Shown here: positions 1-13,599 of the stretch, piece by piece
How the letters are laid out: each line of letters opens with the position of its first letter
Numbering within the stretch: position 1 is the stretch's first letter
From: Craterostigma plantagineum
Taxonomy: Eukaryota; Streptophyta; Magnoliopsida; Lamiales; Linderniaceae
Direction of reading: 5' to 3'
Length of the DNA stretch: 64,000 nucleotides
Assembly: GCA_027422505.1 (NCBI GenBank)
Contig: JAPQWV010000304.1
Span: forward strand, 620,001 to 684,000
The notes under the pieces: model-generated
Told to the model about the DNA's origin: nothing
The model's input: only the letters and a program-made list of their open reading frames with translations
Databases searched by the model: none
Translations under genes and position numbers: made by a program

Positions 1-404
1 GCATTGGACCGGTTAAGGTTAGATACCGGTGCTTGATATTCTGTCGTGCGACTTGTGCGGAAGTAAACCAGTCCGTTTTGAACCAAGGCCAGAAGTGTGA
101 TGTGATGTGTGTATGTGTTTGCGAAAGACACAGAATTTGTTTCTGAAAGTTCGGAGCAGAATCTCCTACGTCTCCCCTTCTTCCCCTCAAGGCAGGGATC
201 ACTAGAAGCATCGATTACAACATACGTCGTACAATCTCCTTAGCTAGACTCACACAATACAACCCTCACGGTTATACTCTGCTAACTAAACTCCTAGACA
301 CCACTTTGACAGCTTTTTACAGTCCGTCTACTTTCAAGAGCTTTTTACAGTCCCTTGAGAACAAATCACGTACTAACCAGTTTGGTTTAGTACGGTGATG
401 ACAA
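1..404 (-). mobile_element. Possible Ty1/copia-type LTR fragment
   Basis: Read on the minus strand, this stretch looks like the U3-R-U5 part of a plant copia LTR. It has a run resembling TGTTGTCATC at its start (about 404-395), then GTGTGAGTC, GACGTAGGAG, a CCGAAC block and TCTGTGTCTTT in the order commonly seen around R/U5. No coding region, primer-binding site or second LTR is visible because the window starts here. The call rests on remembered motif order only. Confidence 0.3.
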
Positions 405-3400
405 CACCTAATTCTTTTCTCGCTAAGGAACTTAACGATTTGAAATCTTGAGCTCATTCTCTCATTCTAATTTGTAGTTGGTGAAGTGAAGTTCTCCAGT
501 TTGCATCCATCCTTTTTATAATTGAGGTTTGAAGTTGAAGCCGTTGTAAGCTAGCTCTTGTTTACCGGACAGAGCATTTGACTTTACCCAAAATGGGTCT
601 GTCCGGTCTTCGCAGCAGTCGGGTTGTGCAATTTGCTTTATATTCCTTATTCAGCTTGGCTTGACTTCAACTAGGCTTTAGTTGCAGCCATGTATTAATT
701 GATTGTCAGAAGTCTTCAACTTGCAGCGCCTCAAATGCGTTTGAATCTTGTCCAGCGTGGCACGTCCGATACCATGCAGTCCGATATTCAATGTAGTTCT
801 CGTATGCAGTCTTGATCTGATTTTGGTAGTGCTGTTGTTCTGCTGTTTGTTTTCGGTTTCTCTTAGGTCTAAGCGGCGTATTTACTAAGGTAGTTCAATC
901 ATCAAAACTGTTAATATGAATATTTAAATTCACGATTCCTAAAATAAATATTTTCGTTTGCATTAAAATTCAAGGGAACACAATGATATATAGTTCCATT
1001 TCTCCTTTATAGTAATCATTTCGTTCCCATTAACGGGAATAATTGAATACACTAAAAAAAAAAAAGAAAACATCTTACAAGTGTCGAAATTTCTTTGGTC
1101 ATCACACGAGTGAACACAGTTCATCTGTAAGGAACATATAAAATACAATTAATTCCTAAATTACACTCCAAAAAGAAACAAAAAGTTAGTCGTAAAACCC
1201 TCGATCAACGCAAAGACGCGGATGTTTAACAATTGTTAATTAAATCTTCTGGGTGACAAAATAATGCTAATGATGACTCCGAGAATATGATCAAATTGCT
1301 AAATTAATTAAATGCGATTATGTCACTCTTGAAGACACTACAAATATAATATTTTACATGCAAGAATCATTAATGTGCCATTAATAAAAAGTGAAAGAAA
1401 AAGTTTACATCTTTTGTTGGATACAAACAAGACGACAATATTGAAAAGAATGGCTAAATAAATATTCAGTAGTCCTTACTATATTATTATACGCTATCTT
1501 TGCAAAAGTTAAGGATGGACATGTAGACATGATTAGAGTAGTATGTAAACACGAGGGGAGACATCATAAGAGTTAAACTATTTTCTTGATATTTTAAGCA
1601 TTCATACAAATTCACACGTTGCATGAACGTATGCTTGTTTCTTGTATATGGTAATATACATTCCGAACGTATGTTTGTCGAACTTTCCATCTTTTCACAA
1701 GTTAGGAATATTTAACTGATATTATTTCGTTTATGAAGAAGCAAAGCATGCATAGCGAACTCAATGAAATCCCAAGTTCAATCAATATAATTTTCACTTT
1801 TCCGTTTTTAATTTAGGGCGTGAGTTGGTTTTTTGGTGATAAGTGATAACGGATACAATCAAATCAATCCATCAAAATCAGAAAAATAAATTATTTTCTT
1901 CTTTCTTCTTTTACACTATTCATATTTATCACAACTTGCATCGATATGCTTTATTCGAACTCCAAAAATAGTACAGGGTAACGTCTAGCGATATCTATCA
2001 TCATATCATGACATTTCATGAAGCAAATTGAAGTCTCCCTTTCCCCTATTTTTTTCATAAATTTTTTTTTTTTTTTAAGCAGGGGTCAAAGATATTAATA
2101 TAACAGCGATTTTTGTTTCCAAATATAGGAAAACGAACATTTAACGGACAAACACATATTTGCCACTTGATAAAGTTTTTGATCGTACACTTAGTTTTAT
2201 TTTCAAATTTTATACAAGAATAAAAATAACATGCAATTAGGAAGGACCCATTATTGATGTATAAAACACCACACCACCTCAGTATCAACATACTTTTAAA
2301 GGTCATAAAACCAACCTAAAAAATGAAAAAAAAGAAAAAAAGAAAAAAATAGAAAAAAATTGGGTAGGTAGTGTATGGGGATCACATTTGTAGACTTTTG
2401 CGCAAAGGTTAGGCAAGAGCACTAACTAGACTAAAACGCAATTTCACCCTACGGCGATGCTATTACATCATAGGTTTCATCAAAACATTATTTTCTAATT
2501 ATATGCATTATAAAATCCAATCCCCAGAAAAAGTAAAATGAGAAAAAGTGAAGATTTTTTCCAGTCGTTGGTGTAGTAGCGTTAAGCACTGTACTTCCTC
2601 TGCAGTATCTTTTAAGAAGTACAAGCCGAATCTGCTTACCATAGACCTGCGTCATACATAACATCAGTTATGAATCAAAGCATATATTACAAAAGACTCG
2701 TAAGTACATTTATAAATTACAAGTACAGTTCCCCATTTAAGGAAAATCACCACCTTCATGAACTATGCAATGAATCGAGCCTTCTCTTTGAAGTGGGATT
2801 ATGTAGAAACACTGTTAATAACACCAAGAATGAGAAAAAAAAAAATTAAGGGGGAAAGGAAAAAAAGACTTTGTGAGCGTGTGCGTGCGTGCGTGCGTGG
2901 GAGTCGTCCTTTCAATTAACTTTACAAGAAAAAGGTGACGAAAAGGAGACAGTATTAGGCATATAATTTAGGTTTTCGGCCTAACTTCCATATCCCAAAA
3001 GAAGCTACAAACTAAAACAGGAAAACTGACTTTGTGTGCTTCAAAAACTAACGACTTAATGCAATAAAGAAACGAGCGAAGCATTGTGTCTGTGTAGGGG
3101 CCAACTTTATTAATCTTTTTCGTCTCAACACTTTTCAACACAGAAGCTAAAGTAGTGTCGTTTTTCTTTTGTTTCCTGACTACTATGTATACATACATAC
3201 ATACATGCATGCAGTTTTAGTTGTGGTGTGTGGTGGGGTGGGGTGCTTTTGCTTATTTATTAATTAATGAGTTATGTGAAGATAAAATTAGGATACTGTT
3301 CGTAAGAATGGAAATATATATCTGTATATCATAAAAGGTGCTGCAAAGAAAGTCTTCGGACAAAGATTAGATCAAGGACCTCACAGCAGCAGAAGAAGAT

Positions 3401-3985
3401 CTATTACACAGTGTATCAACAGAAAGTTACTGTAAAGAATATATTAGTTAATGTATGTGTAATAGTTAAAATATACGAGAAAGTGAGTGACCACCTGACA
3501 TAAGTGTTGCCATGCATTACTACTACACTACCATACAGAATATCTCAAAAATAATGAAAGTCATAAAAGTTCCCAAGATCTGTTGATTTTGGCCCTCTTG
3601 TACTAATATATTTGCTCGAAATAGCCTTCCCCATAAGTGAAACTATCAAACATATTTGCATTAAAAAAAGGAAGAAAGAATTCAAAAAGCTCGATGGGAC
3701 AGTGGCGAAGGGTAAACAAACAATAGTGAGTAATAATAAAAAAAACAATCTTGATTTTCTTGGCAAAACGAAGGAAGAGTGGGGCTAACAGAAATCCTCA
3801 AAAAAGACATCCTCTTTGCAAACAAAAGATCTTCATTCATCATGTGCACTTTCAAGAATCTCCCTCCCTCTTTAAATTCACTTGCATAACATGCACATTT
3901 ACTCATCATCCCTTCACTACTTCTTTCTGAGTTTTTTTCCTCTCTTCTTTTCCTCCTTTTCTCAGCAATATTAAATACCGTGGAG
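405..3985. other. Non-coding region upstream of CKX
   Basis: No supportable gene was found; the open frames are short and lack conserved motifs. The stretch holds a GTGC/GCGT microsatellite (about 2877-2899), an ATAC/ATGC tract (about 3190-3213) and several A/T runs. The last few hundred bases should contain the CKX promoter and leader, but I could not name a convincing TATA box. Confidence 0.5.
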
Positions 3986-5895
<1,910 letters not shown>

Positions 5896-7147
5896 AGATC
5901 GAACTCTACTCTCTACATGGCAAGGCCAAGCCATGAAACAGAAATGTACATAATCCTAAAAAATTTTGGTGCTTGTTGGTCTCTCTCAGACGTAGATCAA
6001 ATCAATATATGCGCTTTTTACTATCGGTTTTTCTTTTATTTATTTATTTTTTTTTCCCACATGCAAGCACCGTTCAGTCAGTCGATAATATAAGCGGAAT
6101 GAAGTAGTAACAAAATTAAAAACAAATATACATCATAGTTGATATGTCCTCATGACTGTTGGGCCGATATTCGTTTTAGCCCATTATTTGAGGCCCATAA
6201 TTGAGCGAAACACAGTAGCCCAACTAGTTCAAGCAAGCCTTCTCCATTTCAATAGACAAATGTATATATATATGTTAACATTTTTGTAAATAATTGTTAA
6301 TTTGAAAAGTGACTCCAAAGTCGTCTACGTCATCCGTCAATAATGGACATTGGATATTATGCAATTTCTACGACGAACTTTCTGGACAATTTACACGCAC
6401 AAGAATATGCACTTATTTGCGTGTACTTACTATCCAAGTGAAAGCAACAATAATAAGAGTTGAAATAACACCACTTGCGCACAAAGACAGAAGAGAGACA
6501 AAGACAGAGAGAGACAAGGCGGGGCACAAAGCATTAGTTCTCAAAACACTATGAAGGTTGACGGCACATATAATTCGACAATAAACGATGGGACATTTAA
6601 TGTATATGTATCTCTACTGCACATGAAAAATAAATACACTTTGGACAAAGCTTAGTGTAATGTAACTATTGGACAGCACAAAGCTTAATGCAATTTACGT
6701 AAGATGAGTGAGGCGTTTATTGGCCCCACTTACTTTTATTTGTATGCCCTTCTGCTTGACCTAAAATTTCTATTTATTTCAAGACTTCGATATTTAAAAG
6801 CAAATTGGAATTGCGTGTGGTAACCGTGTGCTCGAGGTTTTTCCGTGTGGCCCGCTTTTTATTTGTTGAGCAATAGATATATATTGGAGAATATAAGCTT
6901 TTATCGAGATTCAAACTCGTGACTGAAATTTGAGCTCAACTCCTATCTGCAACATATTAACTCAGTCAACTATTCACTAGCCATAATGTATCATATACTA
7001 TACTAGTACTACAAATAATTATGGAACTAGTAATAACATGATTCTCCGTCTTCCCCAATGATTACCAACACCACTAATTGTGAGGTTCTACTCAATGATT
7101 GTGATCGTAATACTAAATGAATAAATAGACTTCATTAATATATATTT
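5896..7147. other. Intergenic region after CKX
   Basis: AT-rich sequence with the presumed CKX 3' UTR at its start. An 81-residue open frame at 6309-6554 has no recognisable domain and is not called. I see no RNA gene or mobile-element terminus here. Confidence 0.5.
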
Positions 7148-7538
7148 GGCCAAAATATAATTTTAGGTCACTAAGTTCACATGTTTTCTTTTTTGGGTCA
7201 CTATGTTTTATATTGCAACTAGGTCACTAACTATGTATGTTAAAACAAATTCGGATCACCCTTTCATTTTTGGGTCACTAAGTATACGTATTTTCAATTT
7301 TGGGTCACTAAGTATACGTGTTTTAAGTTTTTGAGTCACTATATTAAATCCATTTCCGCATCATAAAAACATAGTGACCCAAAATCGAAGACATTGTATA
7401 CTTAGTGACCCAAAAATGAGAGGGTGACTCAAATTTGTTTTGACGTATATAGTTAGTGACCTATTTTTGCAATTATCAAACATAGTGACCAAAAAACGAA
7501 AACATGTATACTTAGTGACCTAAAATAATAATTTGGCC
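7148..7538. mobile_element. Fold-back MITE-like element (391 bp)
   Basis: The stretch begins GGCCAAAATATAATTTTAGG and ends with the near inverse, CCTAAAATAATAATTTGGCC. The two halves are inverted copies throughout, each with several GGGTCACTA / TAGTGACCC motifs, so it can fold into one long hairpin. The flanks are ATATATTT (left) and TTATATTT (right), an 8-bp duplication with one mismatch in AT-rich DNA. That would fit a hAT-like or related MITE, but the superfamily is not certain. It has no coding capacity. Confidence 0.7.
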
Positions 7539-7796
7539 TTATATTTTACAAATAAAGGCATCATGTATATAGTTGATAATTACAATGTTTATTATAGTAG
7601 ATAGCTACCAACCATGTGAATTGCGAACAATCGTGAGGTGGGCTTTCACTTCCATCGTCCTTCGCACCATGTGAGGGTCAATATTAAATGTCTTAGTAAT
7701 ATAAACTAAATCGAAATAAATGTTCGTATATTAACAAAGATACCACCACAAACTTGAATGATTGTTTCTGTCACGAAATAATATTTGAGTATTAGG

Positions 7797-7829
<33 letters not shown>

Positions 7830-8054
7830 ATCGCGAGACGTTTCCCTTATTTTGGCAGTAAATGTGGGAATGTTGCCATTCGACTAACGCTCATTTGTTT
7901 AATTGGGTTACAGCTTAGCGTATCACTTACTTTCTTATTTTTCTTGATTATTTAAATCCAAAATTCCGATATATGATTTTCACTAATAAATTAAATTTCT
8001 CTTTCTCAAGAACTCCTCCTTCTCTCTCTCTAGGAAACTTCCTGGAAACTCACT
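7539..8054. other. CML upstream region with poly-A run
   Basis: Contains an A homopolymer of about 32 bases (7797-7828), followed by the presumed promoter and leader of the calmodulin-like gene. The CT-rich stretch at about 8005-8033 is likely 5' UTR. No other gene is seen. Confidence 0.5.
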
Positions 8055-8171
8055 ATGATGAACCTTCAACAAGCATTTAAGAAGCTCATCACACCAATAT
8101 TTCTTCGTCTTCTTCCTTTTCCATACAATTTCTTGCTAATTAGCTTTTCCATTATTAGCAGAAAACTATGA
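8055..8171 (+). promoter_or_regulatory. Upstream ORF overlapping the CML start codon
   Basis: An ATG at 8055 opens a 38-codon frame whose TGA (8169-8171) overlaps the main ATG (8168-8170) as ATGA. Overlaps of this kind can couple termination to re-initiation. The peptide includes AFKKLITPI, which resembles the main protein's own N-terminus (RKLITNPIKKL), suggesting local duplication. It matters only if transcription starts upstream of 8055, which the sequence does not prove. Confidence 0.4.
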
Positions 8172-8785
8172 GGAAGCTCATCACTAACCCCATTAAGAAG
8201 CTCCGTAAGAGCCTACTCAATCCCAAAAAGACCCGATCTCTGACCCGATCCGAAGAATCCGACCCGTCCTCGTCCTTCAGCTCGTCGTCGACCTCCAACA
8301 ACGGATGCGCGACGCCGACCAGCGTGCTCCTACCGCCGTCCACCGAGGCGGCGGCGTACGTCGAGCTCAAGCAGGCGTTTCGCCTGATCGACTCCGACGG
8401 AGACGGAAAGATCACGACGGTGGAGCTTCGGAACTTCCTCTCCATGCTCGGCGGAGGAGACGACGATCTGAGGCTCATGGTCGACGAGGCCGATTCCGAC
8501 GGCGACGGGTGCATAGATCTGGAGGAGTTTTGCCTGGCGATAGGCTCGGCGTTTGCTCCGCCGGCCTGCGACGCCGAGGTGAAGGAGGCGTTTGACTTCT
8601 TCGATTCCGACGGCGACGGGAGGATAACGGCGGAGGAGCTTTTTCAGGTGTTTAGGGCTCTTAACGGCGACGGTAAGTGTACGCTTGAGGAGTGTGAGAA
8701 GATGATCAGCGGCGTCGATAGGAACGGCGACGGAGTTGTTTGCTTCGAGGATTTCAGGACTATGATGGACATCACCGCCGGCTAA
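8168..8785 (+). CDS. Calmodulin-like calcium sensor (CML35/CML36-like)
   Basis: Intronless gene for 205 residues. It has a basic N-terminal extension (RKLITNPIKKLRK), a serine-rich linker, then four EF-hand loops: DSDGDGKITTVE near residue 75, DSDGDGCIDLEE near 108, DSDGDGRITAEE near 145 and DRNGDGVVCFED near 183. All four loops keep the acidic calcium ligands at positions 1, 3, 5 and 12, so four bound Ca2+ ions are plausible. The extension-plus-four-hands layout matches the plant CML35/36 group; CML41 is a less likely alternative. Base composition is much richer in GC than the flanks, as often seen in intronless CML genes. Confidence 0.9.
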   Translation: MRKLITNPIKKLRKSLLNPKKTRSLTRSEESDPSSSFSSSSTSNNGCATPTSVLLPPSTEAAAYVELKQAFRLIDSDGDGKITTVELRNFLSMLGGGDDDLRLMVDEADSDGDGCIDLEEFCLAIGSAFAPPACDAEVKEAFDFFDSDGDGRITAEELFQVFRALNGDGKCTLEECEKMISGVDRNGDGVVCFEDFRTMMDITAG

Positions 8786-10799
8786 AGTCGCCGGAATTTT
8801 TTTTTTCAATCATCGTTGTAGTCCTAATAAAATGTAAAAGTAAAAAATGAAGTCCTCTTTTTTAATTATTATCACTCCACTACATATGTAATATTTCCTG
8901 TTCTTTGCAATCGTTACCAAGTATGGTAGAAAAATTAATGATAAATTCCGTATTAAAATATTCTTGAAAAAGATATGGAAGATGATGAGATGATATAACA
9001 GCCACTACAATTATATTTACTTTTAATTAGTTTTATGTCCGTACATTTAACAGATGTGAAAAAAATTATGTGTAATTAATATAATGTAGTATTTTCTATA
9101 GCGGGTGGTTTTTATTTTTTTTATTTTTTATTTGTTTAATATAATAAAAATGGACATATAGTGCAGTATAACAAAACTACGATTGATGGTATATATAAGA
9201 TTTACTATTCTTTATTTTGAAGGTACAAGTGTTTTTTAGGTAATAAATGTTAAAAGGCAAACAACTGACCCGAGTTTTGTGCCAGCTTTATGGGAGGATC
9301 TATTCTATTGAATTGACGACCCGACCCGACATTCTATTGGGTTGGGTGGGCTTTGAACAAAAAGCAATTGTGTAATAAATCCATTATTTAATGTGGTAAA
9401 TTAGGTTATTTAGTTGACCCAAGTGGGTCGATTTTCTTTTATCATGCACAGTAGACCACTTTGCCGTAGAACTCAACCTAATGTTAAAGAAGTTAGATAT
9501 ATAATCTTATGAAAGATTTCACTTAGCCGTATAGTACACATCGACGTAGTAAACCACCTATCATCGCCGTCGTTTTTTTCTAATAATATCGGCTGTGATT
9601 GTGAAATAGTTGGCGTTTTTTTATCTCCACGAAATTTCCCAACATTTGAAAAGCGTACCATATTTGTCGTTTCGTGGATGGATGTGTTTATTGGACTTTT
9701 TGGTACCCGTAGTATGTTATCTCAATCAGCAGCAATTTCATGGAAGCTTCGTCCAAATAGCTTAGATACATTTTTTTATAATCAAGATGGTCCTTAGTAA
9801 GCCCGAAATTATTGGGCTTGGCTTTTGGTTAAGTCTAAAACAACCAAGCTTCATGCTTCTCCTCTGTAATAAATTAGGGCAGTTCTATCTTTTATTTTTT
9901 TGTCGTTATATTATTGATTAAAACAAAATAAAGGATTGACAAGACTAGACAACCCCACGCTTGTCGGGTATTGTTTGACCCATGTTCATCTCAGTTAACC
10001 CGCTGACACTACCACTGAAAAAAATTCCTAGCTACTTTCATTATTAATAATATATTTATTTTCTTTTACTACTTTTCAATTTGAGGTTGGTTGAGACTTT
10101 TCCCAATATTTCAATATATATCGGGAAAGACAGAACAAGAAACAAACTTAGAGAAATCTGATCACATAGTGGAGTTATAATACTTCCCACGCAGGGACGT
10201 AGACATATTTTCTTTAAACTTTATTTTTCAGAAAAATCCGTGGAAAGGGGCATCAATAGATCGATGTATAAATAAAACACAGGCAAAGAGAATGATAGGA
10301 TATATATATAGGAGAGGTTAATGACATGACATTAATATGTAGTATGTGTATTTTTTCATTGCAGATTGTCCAATCCACACACAACGTGGAAGTCAGTGTA
10401 CTTTTGTTCCTTTCATTTTCTTCATCATTTACTACACTATACACACACAACGTAAGAAAAGGAAGGCTCACTCAAAACCTATGTGTACTTACATACATAC
10501 GTAGACAACTGTTTGAGGACCATATGATATATTTTCGTGATTGACACGTGTGGAATAAAAAAAAAGTTTTAGGGTTTTAGTTGTGCTTCTTCTTTGGTCT
10601 TCATTATCGCTTAAGCGAAAGTACTCGTACGTATTCTTCAGTGAGCAGTTAACTTTAGTATAAGTAGGTACCTAAAAAGACAAGGGTAACTTGGAAAGAT
10701 TTTAGTAACTGCTGACAAGGAGATGTCACGCTCAATAGTCACTTCATTTCCATTGTAATGTCACGTCAAAATTTTATCAAAATCTGATTTCGATCTATA
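8786..10799. other. Intergenic region between CML and MULE-1
   Basis: AT-rich sequence with only short, non-conserved open frames (for example 9473-9661 on minus and 10326-10544 on plus), none of which is supported. The CML 3' UTR is expected near 8786-8900. I see no terminal repeats or RNA genes. Confidence 0.5.
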
Positions 10800-10890
10800 A
10801 TTTCTGATGGTAATTTTAATTAAATAAACCAAAAAATAAATATCATTAACAAAATAAACCAAAAACGAACACCATTAATAAAATAGAAAC

Positions 10891-11321
10891 AATCGTACTC
10901 CCAGAATACGAGTTACTAACTCGTATTCTGGGAATACGAATTACTCAGCCGCTTGACTAATTGACCTGACCTGGCAAACTAACTCGTACTCCCAGAATAC
11001 GAGTTACTAACTCGTATTCTGAGAATACGAATTACGTTGGACTGGTCAATGGTCGACGTGGAGCTGACATGGCGTAATAAGTCGTATCCTGAAAATACGA
11101 GTTAGTAAATCGTATTCCCAGGATACGAATTATCCGACCGACCAGCCTGCATGGCCATGCATGCTGTGTCGGCCAATAATAAGCGTATCTCGTACTCTGG
11201 GAGTACGAGTTACCTGAATTATTTCAATAATTCATGTAACTCGTACTCTAGGAGTACGAGTTACTCTAACTCGTATTTTACATGTACGAGTTACTTTAAC
11301 TCGTACCGTCACATTACGATG
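10891..11321. repeat. Left subterminal palindrome array of MULE-1
   Basis: A series of imperfect palindromes of about 24 bp, of the form AACTCGTAYTCY joined to RGRATACGAGTT. Copies start near 10891, 10919, 10980, 11008, 11082, 11110, 11187, 11239, 11268 and 11298, often in pairs 28 bp apart. The CTCGTA/TACGAG arms are conserved and the centres vary. They could be transposase-binding or fold-back sites; their function is inferred. Confidence 0.8.
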
Positions 11322-11329
11322 TAAATCTC

Positions 11330-11337
11330 TATATAAA
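11330..11337 (+). promoter_or_regulatory. TATA box for the MULE-1 plus-strand ORF
   Basis: TATATAAA lies 59 bp upstream of the ATG at 11396, directly inside the left palindrome array. The spacing suits a short-leader transcript of the transposase-like frame. Confidence 0.5.
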
Positions 11338-11395
11338 CCCCCCACCCTCGCTCATATAACATATCTCTTGTTGATATATCTTACAAACTCAAACA

Positions 11396-11707
11396 ATGGT
11401 GTCGAGTCGCGTCCAAGTGGTAGTATATTTCGGCGGCGAAATAATTCAGCCATCCGATTCTACCATCAAATATAGTATCCGCCCTGTTGGGTATAGGAGA
11501 ATTCGTCGCAACACCAGTTTTTCCGATTTTATATCGTTGCTGTTCGAAATTACGGGTGCTGATAGTAGTCGTTGTTCGTTGATTGCCCATGGAAAAAATG
11601 AATACTATCAGCATTCTCGCCACTTTCATCAGCTTTTTCAAATCTCCAACGACAACGATCTACAATTTTTTATACATCCCGACTCAGAGAACGATCTACA
11701 AATATAG
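11396..11707 (+). CDS. Truncated MuDR-type transposase N-terminal domain
   Basis: A 103-residue frame beginning MVSSRVQVVVYFGGEI. The opening (VVVYFGGEI, then a RPVGYRRI-like stretch and an acidic DNDLQFFI segment) resembles the PB1-like N-terminal domain found before the zinc finger and DDE core of plant MULE transposases. The frame stops before any DDE domain, and the following DNA is occupied by the opposite-strand PMD gene. The last 70 bases overlap that gene's 3' end tail to tail. It is a remnant and cannot catalyse transposition. Confidence 0.55.
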   Translation: MVSSRVQVVVYFGGEIIQPSDSTIKYSIRPVGYRRIRRNTSFSDFISLLFEITGADSSRCSLIAHGKNEYYQHSRHFHQLFQISNDNDLQFFIHPDSENDLQI

Positions 11708-12966
11708 TACCACTCGTAATATCCGTCCTCGACGGAGCTGAACGTAGTCGCAGGAGGACCATTCATGATGGTATCCTCTCGTTGATCCCATAACCCAATC
11801 CAGTATGCATGCTGTGTTCTCCAATCCATCCCCGCACGCTGTCGACGCTCGTACGTATGAAGATTCGTATCGCGATACGGCGGATTAATGGGAATTCCTT
11901 GTACTATTCCGTATTGTCGCAATACTCGTTCGGGGTAATGAAACTCCACGATATTGAACAATATCAGTGGACACCTCGATCGACTCTAAGAACAACGAGC
12001 ACACCTCGCAGCATGTGGCGGGGCCGGTAAGAGTATCCCGTCGACGACATGGGGCTCCATCGTAATCCGAAGATCACCCCGTACTGGCTGAAATGGCAAA
12101 ATCCTCACATATGCCCATGCCTAAAACAAATCACTTGCTCTAAATAAATGTTTAAAACCATTAAAGAATAATAACGTTTTCTATATAATTACCTGCAACA
12201 GCCGTAGGGGTCCGCCTATATTTAGCTTTTCCGGCTCGCATGCCGAACAAAGCTCTCTGTATAGGAACGCCAGCACCGCACTGCCCCAACTATATGTGCT
12301 CACCTCCTCAATATCCTCCAACAGCTGAAGGTAACTCAATGATACGGTGCTGGCGCTACAATCGGGGAACATCACGGCACCGAAGAGCAGCATCGCGTAA
12401 CCCCGTGCTGATTGTTCGACCTCTTCCTCATCGCTATCGTCCGTTACCGGATTGTGCAACAACCAAGTCGATAATGACTTCATCGAAAGCGATGACCCCC
12501 TAATTTTATCCGCCGGCGGTCTAAAACCTAGTAACTCCTCACACTCATCCATCCACTGTGTTGGGGTCCTAGTATAAATCACACCAGAGACACATCTACC
12601 ATCTACAGGCAACCCCCACAAGATACCTACGTCCTGTAAGGTAACGGTCGCCTCCCCAACTGAAAAATGAAACGTATGGGTCTCCTTCCTCCAACGCTCT
12701 ACCAACGCTGTAATCAAATGAGGGTCAACCCTCTGCGACATACAGCTGTAGACGCTGTACAGACCCATCTCGTTCAACTTTCCTAATAAGCGACCGTGAA
12801 GAACGTTCGGTGCTTCTCTAGTACCCCACACAACATTCTCTAACGCCCTAATCTTAATAGTCTTATCTAACGCTGTCTCATCTAATAACAAATTCCTACT
12901 ACGGTGATTTGACTGCATCGTCAACACCGAGCTATCTATAGGTCCGTAAGGGGAATCGAAATCCAT
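11638..12966 (-). pseudogene. Plant mobile domain (PMD, MAIN-like) gene, interrupted
   Basis: Exon 1 (12966-12193) starts at MDFDSPYGPIDSS and encodes a PMD, the domain of MAIN/MAIL1 and of many TE-borne proteins. Recognisable segments are LVERWRKETHTFHF, GEATVTLQDVGILWGLPVDG and a WLL-containing block. A 72-bp intron (12192-12121, GT-AG) joins in phase to exon 2, which reads AWAYVRILPFQP. Exon 2 then meets an in-frame TAG at 11988-11986 just before the conserved C-terminal part (LFNIVEFHYPERVLRQYG), which resumes in the same frame. The usual segment of roughly 40 residues between these blocks is absent, so a deletion is likely. A longer start at 13014 is open, but 12966 fits better. No activity can be assigned to the TE-encoded copy. 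Confidence 0.75.
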
Positions 12967-13059
12967 TCTACATTTAAAAGAAAAATCAAACAAATCGGCA
13001 ATCAATAAAAGCATTTGATATAAAGAAATTTACACCAAAAATCGAATTTCGAATCATAA

Positions 13060-13575
13060 CGTGGTACCCGAACTATTCGCACGCACGACGTCGTATGGGC
13101 GGCGGGTTAGCGGGCCGCGGGTCAGCGACGGAGCGTCGAGCAGCGGGCGCAGGGACGTCGGGCCGCGGGGCAGCGTCGTTGGGCGGCGGGGGGCGGCGCT
13201 GGGCGGCGCGGGGCAGCGCTGGGCGGCGTGGGGCGCGGGGTGGCGGGGTGGCGGGGCAGCGGCCCGTCGGACGGGCAGCGACTCGCGGGCTGGGGCAGGT
13301 GGTCGCGGCGTCAAGGCGGGGCAGCGGCGCGGAGCGGTGCGGCGCGGCGGGGCGGCGCGGGGCGGCGGGGCGGCGCGGGGCGGCGGGGTCGTGGCGGCGC
13401 GGGGAGGCGCGGGGCGGTGAGGTCGCGGCGGGGTCGTGAAGGCGACAGGCGGCGGGAAAAAAGGCGGCCGGTGAGGGGTGGCGTCGGCGTCGGCGTGCAG
13501 CAGCGGATCGAAAAGGTCCTCGTCGTCGCCGTCGTCTCGTTTCGTCGTCGTCTCGTCTTCTTCGTCGCGACGAAG
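13060..13575. other. GC-rich, CpG-dense block in MULE-1
   Basis: Sharp switch from AT-rich sequence to GGCGGCGGGG-like low-complexity DNA that is G-rich on the plus strand. It lies immediately upstream of the minus-strand PMD gene and could serve as its promoter or leader. Open frames exist in almost every phase but are low-complexity Arg/Gly/Ala/Pro and are not genes. A similar block occurs in MULE-3. Confidence 0.7.
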
Positions 13576-13599
13576 GTTTAAAAATACAGCAGATCTATT

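Noticed and set aside
6309..6554. 81-residue open frame downstream of CKX
   Set aside because: No recognisable motif, no splice context and AT-rich codon use; probably chance.
10891..11321. Evenly spaced palindromes as a CRISPR-like array
   Set aside because: This is a plant nuclear genome. Spacing is irregular, repeats vary, and the array is part of a transposon with matching sites at the other end.
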